64,000 bases of DNA from Fragilaria radians (GCA_900642245.1 CAAAJI010000017.1:86672-150671), one strand, 5' to 3'. Shown: positions 31,897 to 43,208, numbered from the stretch's first letter. Translations and numbers: made by a program. Notes: generated by a model from the letters alone, not told the origin.

Positions 31897-33684
31897 CTAA
31901 TTTTTCGTTATTTCGATTTTCCTCGGTGGGAGCGCAATGGGCGGCGCTATAACTTCATCTCCTCGTAGCAATCCTTGTCGGTATTCAATCATGTATTGTA
32001 GAGCACCACACTGGCTTGCTAAAAGTGAAGCAATTGCTTCTGTCTGAGCGAAGGTGAGTGCTCCAATACGGCCTCCACTACGATTGCGGAGTATATCGCC
32101 CAAAATTGGATCAGTGTCTTCTAACGGAGGACACTCTAGACTGACTCTCACTCTAATTTGTACAGGGAACGGTGAGCTCGTTGCGTTCGGATTTTTGGAG
32201 AATGCCTTTGGTTCGATGTTCATTGAAGCAGAAGTTAACGCCTCAAAAATGCCAAATAACAATCGATCGGTGACATTGAAGAGAAATATTGAACAACCAG
32301 GCCGTATACATGTTGCTGCAGATTTCATATTATGTGGCAAACCGAAGATACCGCGTCCAAGGCATTCATCCATAGTATCGGAATTACATCCAAAAATGAA
32401 ACCTGGCCCAGGAACGGTAGGCCAAGCAGTTTCATCAGCAGAAGGGGCTCTAAAATCGGAAAGGATATCCTTTGGTGGATCTTGTTCACCAGACCAAGAT
32501 TCGTATAGAGTTACCAAAGGAGAGTTCCATATTGCCTTCATCAACGATTCTCCAGTCTTACAAGACATATCTAGACAGAATTGAGTGCTGCGTGTTGGAA
32601 AAAGAAGATCTGGCGCTGCCTCGAGAGCTGTTTCCATTCGTAATTCGCAAGTGCGAAACCATTCTACTCCGATCCTATAACAAAAGTCGCATCTGTTATC
32701 GGTGAAGGTCGCCGAACTTGTCATGATAGCAGCTCCTTGCAGATGATTCGAATCGCTGACTGTAAAGAATATCATTACTTGCTTTCTTCCATCGCGGTAA
32801 GCTTGATTTAGCTTCTCGGCATGCTTACGTTCGACGTACCATTCTCCTCTGACACTGGAAAGGGCAAGGTCTCGTTGTGAAGAAGATCTAACTATGAAAA
32901 AGGAGGCTTTCTCCGGTTCTATAATTGGACTGGGCTTGCCACCTCCTGCAGCTCCTCCTTGGAAATAATCTGCTCCACTAGTAGAATCCGCTGGGTCTTC
33001 GTCTTGGCCAGTGGCACCATCCTCATCGTTTTGAACCCGTGGGAACTTCTTCAATTCGTGCTCCCCATGAGCAAAATGGCATCCTTCTCCAAACGGACAA
33101 TCTCCTTGCATAAAGTGCTTGCATAAACTTACTTTGAAGAATTCGTTTGGCTTTGGAGCAGGTCGCCTCGAGGTAACTCCGTCTTTTGCTTGCATTTGAC
33201 TGAGACCAAGAGTGAAATCTGCCACGGCAGGCAAGTCAGCTCGATCACGACGGACGTGTTTGTATCGACAGAAAGGTCCATGAATACAAAATCCTTGAGA
33301 GTAAAAAACACATTCAAGCCTGTCAGCATCGCTGATGTGTCGAAAAGGACAATCCTTAATTTTACAATTGTCTCCGTGCCGACAAAGGGGCATTTTCGAA
33401 AGATCGTACTGATGCAAGAATTCACATGCTGCTCCCTTCATGCAAAGATCTCTCAACCAATGGCGACATACGACAGTTCGTAAGCGAGGATCGTTCTTAG
33501 CGCTTGTCAAAACTGGCTCAGCCTCTTCTCCTGTAGCAAACACTGATCCAGCCTTACGGTAGGGCAAGGGATCAAGAGTTTCTGGAATTCCATACTCCAA
33601 AGCATAATTCTCGAAATCGTATTCCACCATGTCCACTGTAAGTGGATCCATGGGTAAAAGGTTTGACTGCAGTCCCGGCGGCAT
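31897..33684 (-). CDS. CPSF30: CPSF30-type zinc-finger protein fused to YTH and DCD domains
   Basis: A 595-residue intronless protein probably acting in mRNA 3'-end processing as an m6A-reading CPSF30. There are four CCCH fingers: C73-H91 ('CRHWLRDLCMKGAACEFLH'), C101-H116, C125-H143 ('CVFYSQGFCIHGPFCRYKH') and C188-H206. The first canonical CPSF30 finger is replaced by other sequence. The YTH domain is at about 261-390: 'SFFIVRSSSQRDLALS', W282 in 'GEWYVE' and W342 in 'VEWFRTCEL' as likely cage tryptophans, 'HLQGAAIM', and 'GESLMKAIW'. This follows the long plant CPSF30 form. The DCD domain is at about 427-560: 'GFIFGCNSDTMDECLGRGIF', 'GLP', 'CSIFLFNVTDRLLFGIFEA', 'FPVQIRVRVSLECPPLED'. CPSF30-YTH is known in plants and apicomplexans; the added DCD is, to my knowledge, unusual. 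Each domain is read directly in a single frame. Confidence 0.93.
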   Translation of the reverse strand: MPPGLQSNLLPMDPLTVDMVEYDFENYALEYGIPETLDPLPYRKAGSVFATGEEAEPVLTSAKNDPRLRTVVCRHWLRDLCMKGAACEFLHQYDLSKMPLCRHGDNCKIKDCPFRHISDADRLECVFYSQGFCIHGPFCRYKHVRRDRADLPAVADFTLGLSQMQAKDGVTSRRPAPKPNEFFKVSLCKHFMQGDCPFGEGCHFAHGEHELKKFPRVQNDEDGATGQDEDPADSTSGADYFQGGAAGGGKPSPIIEPEKASFFIVRSSSQRDLALSSVRGEWYVERKHAEKLNQAYRDGRKQVMIFFTVSDSNHLQGAAIMTSSATFTDNRCDFCYRIGVEWFRTCELRMETALEAAPDLLFPTRSTQFCLDMSCKTGESLMKAIWNSPLVTLYESWSGEQDPPKDILSDFRAPSADETAWPTVPGPGFIFGCNSDTMDECLGRGIFGLPHNMKSAATCIRPGCSIFLFNVTDRLLFGIFEALTSASMNIEPKAFSKNPNATSSPFPVQIRVRVSLECPPLEDTDPILGDILRNRSGGRIGALTFAQTEAIASLLASQCGALQYMIEYRQGLLRGDEVIAPPIALPPRKIEITKN

Positions 33685-36600
33685 AGCTTGTTTTCGATGT
33701 CAAAATCAATTTATGTTTAACATGCTCTGTGATTTCGTTACCTTGTTCCTTAAGAATTTTGCAATTATCAGATACTGAAACTTCGCATACGGTACTTAAC
33801 TTTACGTTTTCCTTCTGTACCATCTGGAACACCAAATTTTCATAAACACTCATAAATGCAAATAACATGGACATACTATATTAACGAGGAATATTCCTTA
33901 GCAACACATTCCATGTTTGTTACAAGATTTTACTCTACCCCTCCCTGCCTCAATTCAGAGTGTAATTTTAGATTTATATTCACTCGTTCTGACAATAACT
34001 TCCTTCCCTAGTGAACTAGTCCAGTCTACCTGGAGGTGACAGTTTTAGTTAGAGAAATAATGAAAGTTTTAAACATTAAGATTGAATCTTAATCAATTGT
34101 ACTCCTTATTCTAGCTTACGACGCATATCTCTTAAATGGTTAACATTGTCAACGCTAAAAAAACGAATATTTAGTTGCGCTGTTTATTGCATCAATAGGG
34201 TATTCCAAACTACATTTATATATGCCTATGCGATATTTAAAGCTAGGTGTCATTCAAATGAGGATTATACTCTGATGGAGGCTTATGAATTGGTGCTTAG
34301 CTTAGCAGCACTTTTGAATAGATTCAGCTTTTGTTGTTGTTGTGATTCTATTTTTCCAAGCTAATGATAGGCAAACGCACTTTTTGTTGCATAGCTCTGT
34401 ATAAAGTATCTCCGCCAAGAAACGTAACTTTAGAAACCGTACTTGATTAACGCATGCATTCGATCAATGCGGGGAAATTCTATAAACAAATTATAGGTCA
34501 AATAACATGCGGGAAATTTTTATCTTATGGGATTCCTGACTATATCCCATCAGGTGCAAGACACCAATAGGGATTTTCAATCTGACCTAATGAGGTAGTC
34601 TTTACTTTTTTGGCAGAATCGCTCATTGCGCTTCATCGTTATACTGATAATTAATATCCATGTTCTTGACTTTTCATGACAAAAGATCTATTCCTGCTGT
34701 TTGACATAACCACACCCCTCTTTATGTGTGCATTGAAGATTTTTGGAATATCTAGAACAAGAAAAGGTAAGATAATTACTACGAATATCTGATCAATCAC
34801 TTTGTTTTAAAGTTCAGTGTTGTTTTTCGCATCAGATGAAACCAGTCTTCTATGTTCATCTAGCGATATTTGAATAAAAAGATGTTTCTTGTAGGAAAAA
34901 ATGCTTGATACATGCCTATTAACTCTAAATCGGATATAAGTTATGAATCATCTTTCATACGCTACTTGGTATCCTCTTTCTTTTCAGTATTATTTTCTTG
35001 AAAACTTCCCTCTGTCCTGGATAATTTTTTCTTTGTTGTAGTCTTAAATCCTTTTAGTGGTAAAGCTCTGGATTCATTCTGATCATCTCATGATGGATTA
35101 GATGTCCTGGTGTAATCTCTGCATTATTCTTTATCTAAAAGGAACCATTTTGCAAAACGTTACCATGATCGAATTAAGTTTATTACTTTGAACACATTGA
35201 TATCGGAATTTCGTGAGGTATTCCTTCAAGTCTGTCCATAAATGAAGCTTTGTCGCAATATAACTTGAAATATGTTGTTACGTCAGCTCTGATACTGGAA
35301 TTATTGTATACATCTAATGCTACCGTCGCCTGTTGCCAACTTTTGCAAATGACAATGTTAATTGCCATGCATCAATTACCATTTCTTTAGAATATCTTGA
35401 AATATTTCAGATTCTGATTGTATGATAAACTTCTCACAGCGTTAATGTAGTTTCGCTGTATAATGAAAAATTCCTTTACTATATAGTATTGTTTCTCTCA
35501 CCTTTAAACCTTCATCATGTACATAGGTTCCTAATTATATCTCCTGGGCTTCATTAGCGTATTACTTTTCTCCTTGCTACCCAATTTGAGGATGGCAGAA
35601 GAATCTGATGGCATAACTGATTTGCTATTCCAATCGATTTATACTGTTTCATTTTGTGTATACATCATATCCAATATATGTCCTGTTTTTTTTCTGAAGT
35701 GTCTGCTATACGGACAACCTCTGGATATACTCTGTAGCAATTCATATACTAGATAACCCTTACTTCATTGGTGATTTTCCTGATATATTTGACATTTTAT
35801 GGTTTAAAGCTCTTATCTGGAAAGCATACTCCAGTTTAAATCTTCGAACAAATGATTATGCTTTGCCAAGCAAATCGATTCACCACATATGGCGACAACA
35901 TCATACTGCTAAAGTGGATAAAATCTGAGACACCCACAACATCTATGGATTACGACTTTCAGAGTAGGTGCTGAAGTCTCGGCTTTGATTTCTAGACCAT
36001 ACCAATCTAATCCCCGGAGTGTTTTGATCCGCACATAACTCTCCTAGAAATACGGGATGCAAATCCCCTGTTCCTCAAAAGCAGGACGATGGACGATTTA
36101 GTTAACTTTCTTGTCTCCTTTTCTCATTTACTTGAAAGTTGTAGAAATACTTTACCTTGGATATTCTTTGATTTTTTTCATCTTTTGCAATTAAGTTTTG
36201 TTCTTTTGCTTTCAAGTGTTGAAACTTATGTGCTTTGTTCGACTGGGCCGCACCCCAGTGAATTGTGAGATTCTTGAGAAGAGATTCTCTTTATCTTCTC
36301 CTTTCCTGAAGTACGGCGTTTCATGTTGGAAAATTGCAATCAAGAAACGTTTTTTCTTATGGTATGAAATTTCCAAACTACAGATTTACTGAGTAGAAGT
36401 TGCAATTTTTGCCCGTGCTAGTCTCCCACAGCTTTTTAATGATATTTTGTTTTCGTTTGTTGTGGCTATTATCCATATATCTTTCTAATGAATCTCCTTC
36501 CTGACTTCTTGTATGATGAATATTTGCATTATCTCCAAATAATGATGTTTTTATCCTAACGTTTTCTTTTACCTCTTGCCAACCCCTATTGTATGATTCA

Positions 36601-37390
36601 TTATCATATACGAGAGTATCTTGGAAATAAAGTGTCCAATAGGACAGCTGTCATTTCTTAACCGTTCAATCCCTCTCCAGCACTCACTACAACATGTTAT
36701 CAAACTTTTCAATGATCAAGGGTTTGTGAAAGATGGTGGTGGTCGATCACCACTATAATTTAAGTTGCTTTTACTACGTTTGACTTCTTCTTGGCCTGCT
36801 AGTTAAGGGAAAACTCGGTTGTAACCATCTATCTCACTCATTTAATGATTATATTTACTTGATGTTAGCAGTTTCAGAACCTGAAATAATACTTCATCAC
36901 TTGTATCTAGTAAAAAGTTTGCTGATGACATGCGGAGGATTTCTGAAGATGCAGTTTGCCTTCCCAACCCTTTTTTAAACTTATGAGTTTGACAAGAGGC
37001 AAAATTTGTAGTGAAATGTGCCTTGAGTTGAGAACCAACAGAGTATCTTGGGCAAGAAAAAAACGAACGTCACAGCACTTTCCTTGGAGTTTTCATGTAT
37101 GTCTGCTTTAGTAATAGAGTGTACAAGGCAGGGATTTTCTGCAACGCCCAAGTTAATCGGAGTTGCTTTCAAAAAAGTTTTTTAATGTGAGAAGTTATAC
37201 TCCACACAATACAAAATGCTATCAATATGAGTTAATTAAGCCCAAAGAAAGCTTCGGTTAAGTATATTTTTAGAAAGTTAAAAAAATTCAGAATGTTCTG
37301 GCGGAAAGATTAACGCCTTTCGAACTTGACTTTCATCTTTGGTTTCTAATCACTTTAACGCTACCTTTCAATAAATTGACACGAGATAGC
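33685..37390. other. 3.7-kb divergent spacer
   Basis: No supported gene. Long T-rich tracts on the plus strand between about 34.8 and 36.7 kb, with frames of 77 codons or fewer. Minus-strand fragments such as 'NIVICKSWQQATVALDVY' (35368-35183) and sequence near 36050-35900 look protein-like but are broken and unassigned. They are probably old transposon debris. Promoters for the CPSF30 fusion (left) and FAIM-RRM gene (right) should lie at the ends. Confidence 0.4.
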
Positions 37391-39127
37391 ATGATAGAAA
37401 GGAAGACTTTCATGCTAAATGATTGCAGTATAATCCCTCAAGATGCCTACGGAAAGGGTAATCGGCAGATTGGTGGGCTACTTACAAATAATTCATCGTG
37501 TAATTGGTATCGGCTCAACTTTACATGTCAGCATATTGGACGTTTCATGCCGGATTCGAAGCGAAAAATTGTTTGGTGAGTGGCTACATTAGAATCGATC
37601 GTTCTTAAATTATTGATGTAATATGGATTCGCTGTTGGTTTTTTTTGGAGAATACTATCGCTTAGCAACATCATTCAATTCGAAACTTTGTTGGTGACAT
37701 CTTGATGTTCAAATCGGTCGGAGTATAACCATTATTGTCGCGGTATGTAATCGTTTATGAACATGAAACCCCTTATCATGAATGAAACAATACCGTAAAG
37801 CTATCGAGACCACTGCTAATAAACAGGAGAATGATGTCTCACTCGTTTGGATTAAATGTTCACTCATAAGGCAATTTGGAGCGCTGCGATCTCATGGGAG
37901 AACAGAGCAAAAATGTGAGGTCCATGAAGTAGAGTTGACGTGGTCATTAAAGAGTGGCAAAGTAAAATTAGTGTGGAATGGAAAGGATTTGTCGCGATTA
38001 GTTTCATTCACATTTCTTCATATGCCGAACAATTTATTTCTTGAATTCGAATGGGTCATCCCAAGTGGATCTACGTTTAGAGCAATAGCCCATGCCTTTC
38101 CGAATCGGGCAACGCACCAGTATGAGCTTTTTATCGATGGCACTGCGATTTCCCTCCTGTTTCCCTTGGAAATATTAGTGGAAAAACTACGGAATAAATT
38201 TGAGAATGCAAAAAGGGCAAGTGACGACCAAAGATCACAATGCGAAGATGAGACAGCCAGAGTAAATGCAGATATCTTAGAGTGTTGTGATGTCGATGAT
38301 AATTTTGTTGATTCAAAGGTAGAATGCAGCCTTGTTTCTTCAGGTATTTCAAAGGGTGTTACTTATCAGGATGCATTGAGGTCAGACTTGTACTCTTCTA
38401 CACTGGACCTTCTTCGTGAGACTCTATCCTCCTGTGTACCATACACAGAAGAGATGATATCCCGAGCAATTATTTATGCCTTCTCAGATGATAGTGGCAC
38501 CGATCTTACAACGGTATTGAAAGGTACAGAACACACACTCGATGTAGGAGTAGTTGAAGCCGACGCTCTCGGCGAAACGCTGGCTTGGCTTCAATGGAAT
38601 CAGGATTTTATCGCAGTCGCTGATCTGCAGGATCGCAAAATGGAATTTCTTAGGAAACAAGTGGAATGGATGGTTTTTCAAGTCCGTCACAGTAGGTTGG
38701 ATGCTTTGCTTGCATCACAAATACTACATCGTGTTGCCACAGTACTAAATCTGAAACTTACAAAGCAACCTAGTTCGGATACATTACTGCTCTGGAATTT
38801 GAAACCATCCACCTTAACTCAAGATTTGAAAGAAGCCCTGAAAGAATACGGAAAAATCACAGTCGTCGCTGTGTCTAAGCAATATGCAGATTTTGGTACG
38901 TTGTTCTCATAAATACAGTTGGTAGTTACGTTATTGTTCTACACTTATGGGTTTCATTTCTAGGATTTTGCAGATTTGAAGATTGCCAAAATATCTCTGC
39001 GATATCCATGGCAGCAACAAAGGGAGAAATAAATATAAATGGATTGCGACCTTCCATGATTGAATTAAATCTGGCACCTCATGCTACGGAAGTATGGAAC
39101 TTGGACGAAGAGAAGAAAGGGCTCTAG
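37391..39127 (+). CDS. FAIM-like beta domain fused to an RRM-like domain
   Basis: Three exons, 37391-37575, 37871-38895 and 38964-39127, with introns of 295 and 68 bp, give 457 residues. Exon 1 ends in 'WYRLNFTCQHIGRF' and 'SKRKIVW', which aligns without gaps to exon 1 of the FAIM-like gene at 59894; both split the same Trp codon after two bases. The FAIM-like domain covers about 39-165 ('EVHEVELTWSLKSGKVKLVW', 'HQYELFIDGTAISLL'). A central helical stretch (about 225-355) is unrecognised. The C-terminus is RRM-like: 'DTLLLWNLKPSTLTQDLKE' for RNP2 and helix 1, and 'DFGFCRFEDC' for RNP1, created by the second splice joint. A role in RNA binding is inferred. The start is uncertain: the first in-frame ATG is used, but the paralogue begins about 32 residues later. 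Confidence 0.78.
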
Positions 39128-39376
39128 AAAAGGCTTACTTGATCTTTGATGAAATCGCTGTCGCATGATGAAAAAATATGAAGGATGGTGCGATTTCTTC
39201 ATATGAGATGTTCAATTTTTTACTATACGACGTTTATCCTGACACCACTATAGCGGCGGCAAAGGTTTTGTTCTTAAAATTTTAAGTTGATTGTTTTTTA
39301 TGTATTCTAATGATAGTGCAAGGATTCTAACCTTTTATTGGTGCATATGTCCAAAAACCCATGTGTGTAATATCCC

Positions 39377-40537
39377 TCATCCTCTTGCTCTAGATCGGTT
39401 TTGATTTGTCACATAAAATAATAGCAACGCAAACGCTGCCTTCCATTTTCTTGACAGATTGTAAATGGACGAAACCCATCGGACTATCTTTCGGCTGGAA
39501 TGAGGTGTATTGGGTGCTTGCATAGAAGATTTGACCCCTACAACAATTAATGATCCGAATAAAGCGCTTGTCAGTCCTGCAAGTGTCAAACCTTCCCAGA
39601 AGCTTCTTAACAGCCTACGAGCCTGGGAGCTGCAACGTAAATGTAAGACTAGAGTGACTATACTTACGATGGCAGTGCCATGGAGGGCTCTATCCGGTAT
39701 CTGTTGGATTAGATTTGTTATCGGTTTCTCCGCCCATTCCAATGCTATCGTTCTAACCAGAGACACGGGATCACTCGAAAGCGGGGTTTGTGGGATAGAT
39801 GATGTGGAACTTATTGAGGCTGGCGACGGTTTATCTCCCGATGATTGTGATGATGAAATCAACGTATCAGGCAAGACACATTCCTCTACGGAATCCGTTT
39901 CTGAGTCTGTTTCTGGAGGCACTGTCATAACATCAGAGTTTAGAAAAGTGTGGCTTTCCGAAAGGTAAGGATGATAGTCAGTGAGGCGACGTGTTTCGCA
40001 TAACAACCATTTCTGTAGTTGAGTTGGTAATAGGTGCTTGATTCCACCCGGTGTCATCCAGAACTGAATTGCGTCATTTTCCGAAGGTAATGCAAGGACG
40101 GATTGAATCAGTTTAACTCTTTGTAATTTTGACAGTGGTAAAAGATACATTGCCGCATTCCCGAGCATCCCAAGAGTGAGAGCAGGGAGTGTACCGTTTT
40201 GAAAATCAAACATGTTTTTCATCACATCATCCAAAATCAAGTTATTTAGTATATGGTTGATCCTCGCTCGACAACTATGTTTCAACCAACGCACAAGATC
40301 CTGATACGCCCAAATCAGAGCCAGAAATCCAAATACGATAGAATACCAAGTTTCGATTGACAGTGTTTTGAGGGATCGAATCATACTTGGAAGTATCACC
40401 ACGAACAATAAAAGAGGACCCCTTAACCGAATAATCCCCCATTCTTTCAGGCGATGAACCTCAATCACTGGAATGACTTCATCGGAGTTTGTTTTGTTAC
40501 AGACAATTGTGTTGTTGATTGAGCCCTTCTCATTCAT
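39377..40537 (-). CDS. Multi-pass membrane protein of unknown function
   Basis: A 386-residue intronless protein starting at the ATG at 40537. Hydrophobic segments suitable for membrane spans lie at about residues 38-52 ('GPLLLFVVILPSMI'), 64-78 ('WYSIVFGFLALIWAY'), 114-135 ('LPALTLGMLGNAAMYLLPL'), 284-300 ('GTAIVSIVTLVLHL'), 317-338 ('LTLAGLTSALFGSLIVVGV') and near 367 ('AAFALLLFYV'). Between the third and fourth is a polar Ser/Thr/Asp-rich loop of about 90 residues. The first hydrophobic stretch is not N-terminal, so there is no classical signal peptide; the C-terminus is basic (NRSRARG). I do not recognise the family. Codon use and uninterrupted length support a real gene. It converges with the FAIM-RRM gene, 249 bp between stops. 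Confidence 0.75.
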   Translation of the reverse strand: MNEKGSINNTIVCNKTNSDEVIPVIEVHRLKEWGIIRLRGPLLLFVVILPSMIRSLKTLSIETWYSIVFGFLALIWAYQDLVRWLKHSCRARINHILNNLILDDVMKNMFDFQNGTLPALTLGMLGNAAMYLLPLSKLQRVKLIQSVLALPSENDAIQFWMTPGGIKHLLPTQLQKWLLCETRRLTDYHPYLSESHTFLNSDVMTVPPETDSETDSVEECVLPDTLISSSQSSGDKPSPASISSTSSIPQTPLSSDPVSLVRTIALEWAEKPITNLIQQIPDRALHGTAIVSIVTLVLHLRCSSQARRLLRSFWEGLTLAGLTSALFGSLIVVGVKSSMQAPNTPHSSRKIVRWVSSIYNLSRKWKAAFALLLFYVTNQNRSRARG

Positions 40538-41424
40538 ATTCTTAAGAGGCCGGTCGTCAAAAGAATGAGAGAACTGACGAGACGAAATTCCACGTTTGGA
40601 TAAGAGTTATGTATGAGTAACTTAGTAGCGAAGTCGCGATACAGTAGGAAAAAAAAAGAGAAGTTTGAATCGAAACCAGAAGTAAAAGAAATTGCAGGAT
40701 GTAAAGTCTACTTTGAGATACAGCAATGGAACCTAGTATATGGATGAAAAATATAGATTGACTGAAAAGAGATTTTGAAGCTTGAATTACAAAAAGTACA
40801 TGGATTTATGATTTGAGTCTTGCAAAACTTTACCAAGAGCATTTTGGCACCTGAAATACTTGAATGTGAGCTTTTGTTGTCATCGTTTTCAATTTTGATT
40901 TAGCAATGTTTGGCTGAAGTAACCGTCTAATTTCTAAGTTTAATAATGACAATCAAGAATAAGCCCTTATAGATGTTTTCTGAAGCAATTACCCTTTGTA
41001 CAGAACGTGTAAGTTAGGCGTTTCTGGGGGTGTAAGCAAAATCATTCATTCCCTTAAATAAATCTATGATTTTCAAGAATGTTCCTGATGTAAATTGGCA
41101 TGCCACAGTGAGTACAGGAAAAATGCTAAACTTTGTAAATGTGGGTTGAATGCCCTTTATCAGCAGCAACCAGGCTACAATAGCACTTTTTTGCCTTAGC
41201 AGTTTTTTCGCGGACGAGTGGATATCTGGAAATCTTCATTTGAGAAAGCTTTCAATGCATTTAGAATCTAAGGGTATAGTATATCATTAACATTGTTCAT
41301 TTTTCCATTGCTTCGATCTATCTGAAAAAATCACTAGTGTCCTGCAAAGTTACTTTACAATGGAGGAGAGAATCAACAACAGTACAGTACAGCTAGCAAT
41401 ACAATATTTGTATATCAAGCAACG
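40538..41424. other. 0.9-kb divergent promoter region
   Basis: No gene. Divergent spacer between the membrane protein and SNAPC3; short frames only. Presumed to hold both promoters. Confidence 0.5.
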
Positions 41425-42591
41425 ATGGGAAAAAAAAGGAAGTGCTTTTCCGCAAGGAAATGTCTTGAAGAATGGCAAAGCCTATGGAGCCTTGATCAAA
41501 GTATTATCCTTGAATCTGACTCTAAATCTGATAGTCTTTTCGATTGTAGCAATTTGGTATCATATCATAAGCATCACGTTGAAAATCACGTGAAAAAGAG
41601 TGTTGAATTGTGGAAAGCCTTAGACGAACGTAAGGTCAAGAAAACGACAATCGGTTGGACAACATGTAAAATTAAGTTGCCTTTGGGATTCGATTATCTT
41701 TCCAGGTTAGAGGAACCTCCTGTTCATGATGATGGTGAGCTTGTAGTTTCATTAGACGACCCAACTGAGACTTTATCTTACGAAGCAGAGCTATGGAAAA
41801 TTTTCAACCAGACAAACACAGCTAAAGAATTATATCGACGATGCGGTCTTCAGAGCTTAATGTCGATGAAGGAAAATATAGAGATGATGGACACTATCCA
41901 CTGTCGTGTGAGCGATCGACACGGATTACCTCCCACAAAAAATGCTTTGGCAACAACTGTACACATAGAACTCTGGAAAAGAAATTTAAGGGATAAAACG
42001 GCAGCAGATTCCAATCGTTCTGTACTAGAATTCCTCGGAGATCAAACTCTTCTTGATGTGCATAACGCCATCCATGAATTGACTGACGATGAACTTTGGA
42101 CGGGGGGGAGAAGTGGGATATTTGGCATCGAAGACACATTTTATTTCACTGGTGAAGTAGACTATGTAACGCCGATCATGAATTGGTTGAATAAAGATCA
42201 ATCGCGCTATTCGTACTTGGGACTACCGTTGGAAGGGATCAAGCTAAAGCCCATGGAATCAGTAAGGCTTGCTGACATTGAATGGTCACTTAACACAAGA
42301 TATTTTCACATCCATCATGGTAACATCGAGACCTCTGTTTTTCTTATGGATATTTGTCAGACGTCCATCAAGAATATGCAATATCCAATCATTCATGACG
42401 CTTGGACTCCCAATTATCCCGCTGTTTTGTGTGAAGGATGTGAATCCCGGTCTGCTACTTTAGTGACGAGATCCAATGCAAAAGAAACTGACGGTGCAGC
42501 TCAAATCTGTCAATCATGCCACGATCAAATATTTGGTTCAAGTGACTCAGGTTCAATTAGGCTTTCGCTCTTCAAACAGCAACAGGACTAG
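41425..42591 (+). CDS. SNAPC3: snRNA-activating protein complex subunit 3 (SNAPC3/SNAP50)
   Basis: Subunit of SNAPc, which binds the proximal sequence element of snRNA genes for Pol II and Pol III. Single exon, 388 residues, starting MGKKRK (basic, nuclear). The C-terminal half holds the family core: 'SVLEFLGDQTLLDVHNAI' for the conserved 'LRDxIxC' helix region, 'RSGIFGIEDTFYFTGEVDY' at about 229-247 for 'SGxFFIEGTFYND', then 'PIMNWL', 'RLADIEWSLNTRYFHIHHGN' for 'LGYPYLYCHQGxCEH', and 'SVFLMDI' for 'VVFTDI'. It closes with 'CEGCESRSATLVTR' and 'CQSCHDQIF', the family's Cys4 zinc-binding pairs (about 336-364). The conserved order and spacing make the call firm. The 40-residue N-terminal segment beyond the core is unassigned. 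Confidence 0.9.
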   Translation: MGKKRKCFSARKCLEEWQSLWSLDQSIILESDSKSDSLFDCSNLVSYHKHHVENHVKKSVELWKALDERKVKKTTIGWTTCKIKLPLGFDYLSRLEEPPVHDDGELVVSLDDPTETLSYEAELWKIFNQTNTAKELYRRCGLQSLMSMKENIEMMDTIHCRVSDRHGLPPTKNALATTVHIELWKRNLRDKTAADSNRSVLEFLGDQTLLDVHNAIHELTDDELWTGGRSGIFGIEDTFYFTGEVDYVTPIMNWLNKDQSRYSYLGLPLEGIKLKPMESVRLADIEWSLNTRYFHIHHGNIETSVFLMDICQTSIKNMQYPIIHDAWTPNYPAVLCEGCESRSATLVTRSNAKETDGAAQICQSCHDQIFGSSDSGSIRLSLFKQQQD

Positions 42592-42751
42592 ATTTCTCAC
42601 GAACGTCAATAAAAAAAGTACATCCATCGGAAACTTTATGAAAGTGAATTCGTCAGTTAAGCGATTCGATAAAATAACAATGTGTTGGTCGACCAAAAAA
42701 GTTAGTATAATGATCAAAATAGAAATCTAGAGATAGCTTAGACATCTTTTT

Positions 42752-43105
42752 CTAATTTGATACCATAGCACACGTGTTTGCATGTTCAATCCGCAACTCA
42801 CTACATGGTTTCATGACAAGATTTCCAGGTTTATCGATTTCTAATAAAGATAACTCAATTCTGATCCCTTGACTCTTAGTAATGATTAAGCTATTACCAT
42901 TCCAGATCCAGGGTTTCGTGAAACCCGAAATTCCATGATATTCATAACCCATAATCGCTTTCATGAAATATTCTTTTTTGAATCTACTGAAGAATGTCTC
43001 GATGAGCACGAAGAATTGTGGTAAACTTCTCTTGCCGCTTCTGATTGCGGTGTGGATTGCCAAACATATATTTAGAGTGGAAAAGCATGGACGAACCGAC
43101 TCCAT
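42752..43105 (-). CDS. Possible small hypothetical protein
   Basis: A 117-codon frame from an ATG in good context (ccATGG) to a stop at 42752, lying between the convergent stops of SNAPC3 and kinesin-13. The last 65 codons read smoothly as protein ('MGYEYHGISGFTKPWIW', 'NGNSLIITKSQGIRIELSLL', 'MKPCSELRIEHANTCAMV') and differ from the surrounding AT-rich sequence. No family is recognised. A splice-acceptor-like 'ttcattctttag' precedes it, so it might be a 3' exon of a longer transcript rather than a complete gene. It could also be chance. Confidence 0.35.
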   Translation of the reverse strand: MESVRPCFSTLNICLAIHTAIRSGKRSLPQFFVLIETFFSRFKKEYFMKAIMGYEYHGISGFTKPWIWNGNSLIITKSQGIRIELSLLEIDKPGNLVMKPCSELRIEHANTCAMVSN

Positions 43106-43208
43106 GGAAAGGAGTTTTCGAATTTTGTTTCTTACCCTAAAGAATGAAATTAACCAATAATTCAATGATAAAAACGAGCAATTGACAACACGGAAGAGAA
43201 ACATATTA

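Noticed and set aside
31749..31900. Extra 50-bp intron and final exon for PEX3, ending on bases shared with the CPSF30 stop
   Set aside because: The unspliced end 'VLELGDVSFS' fits the PEX3 C-terminus better than the Asn-rich tail the intron would create.
36040..36115. tRNA-like T-arm around 'gggatgcaaatcccc'
   Set aside because: Stem-loop geometry is wrong and no acceptor or anticodon arms could be folded around it. No convincing tRNA was found anywhere in the window.
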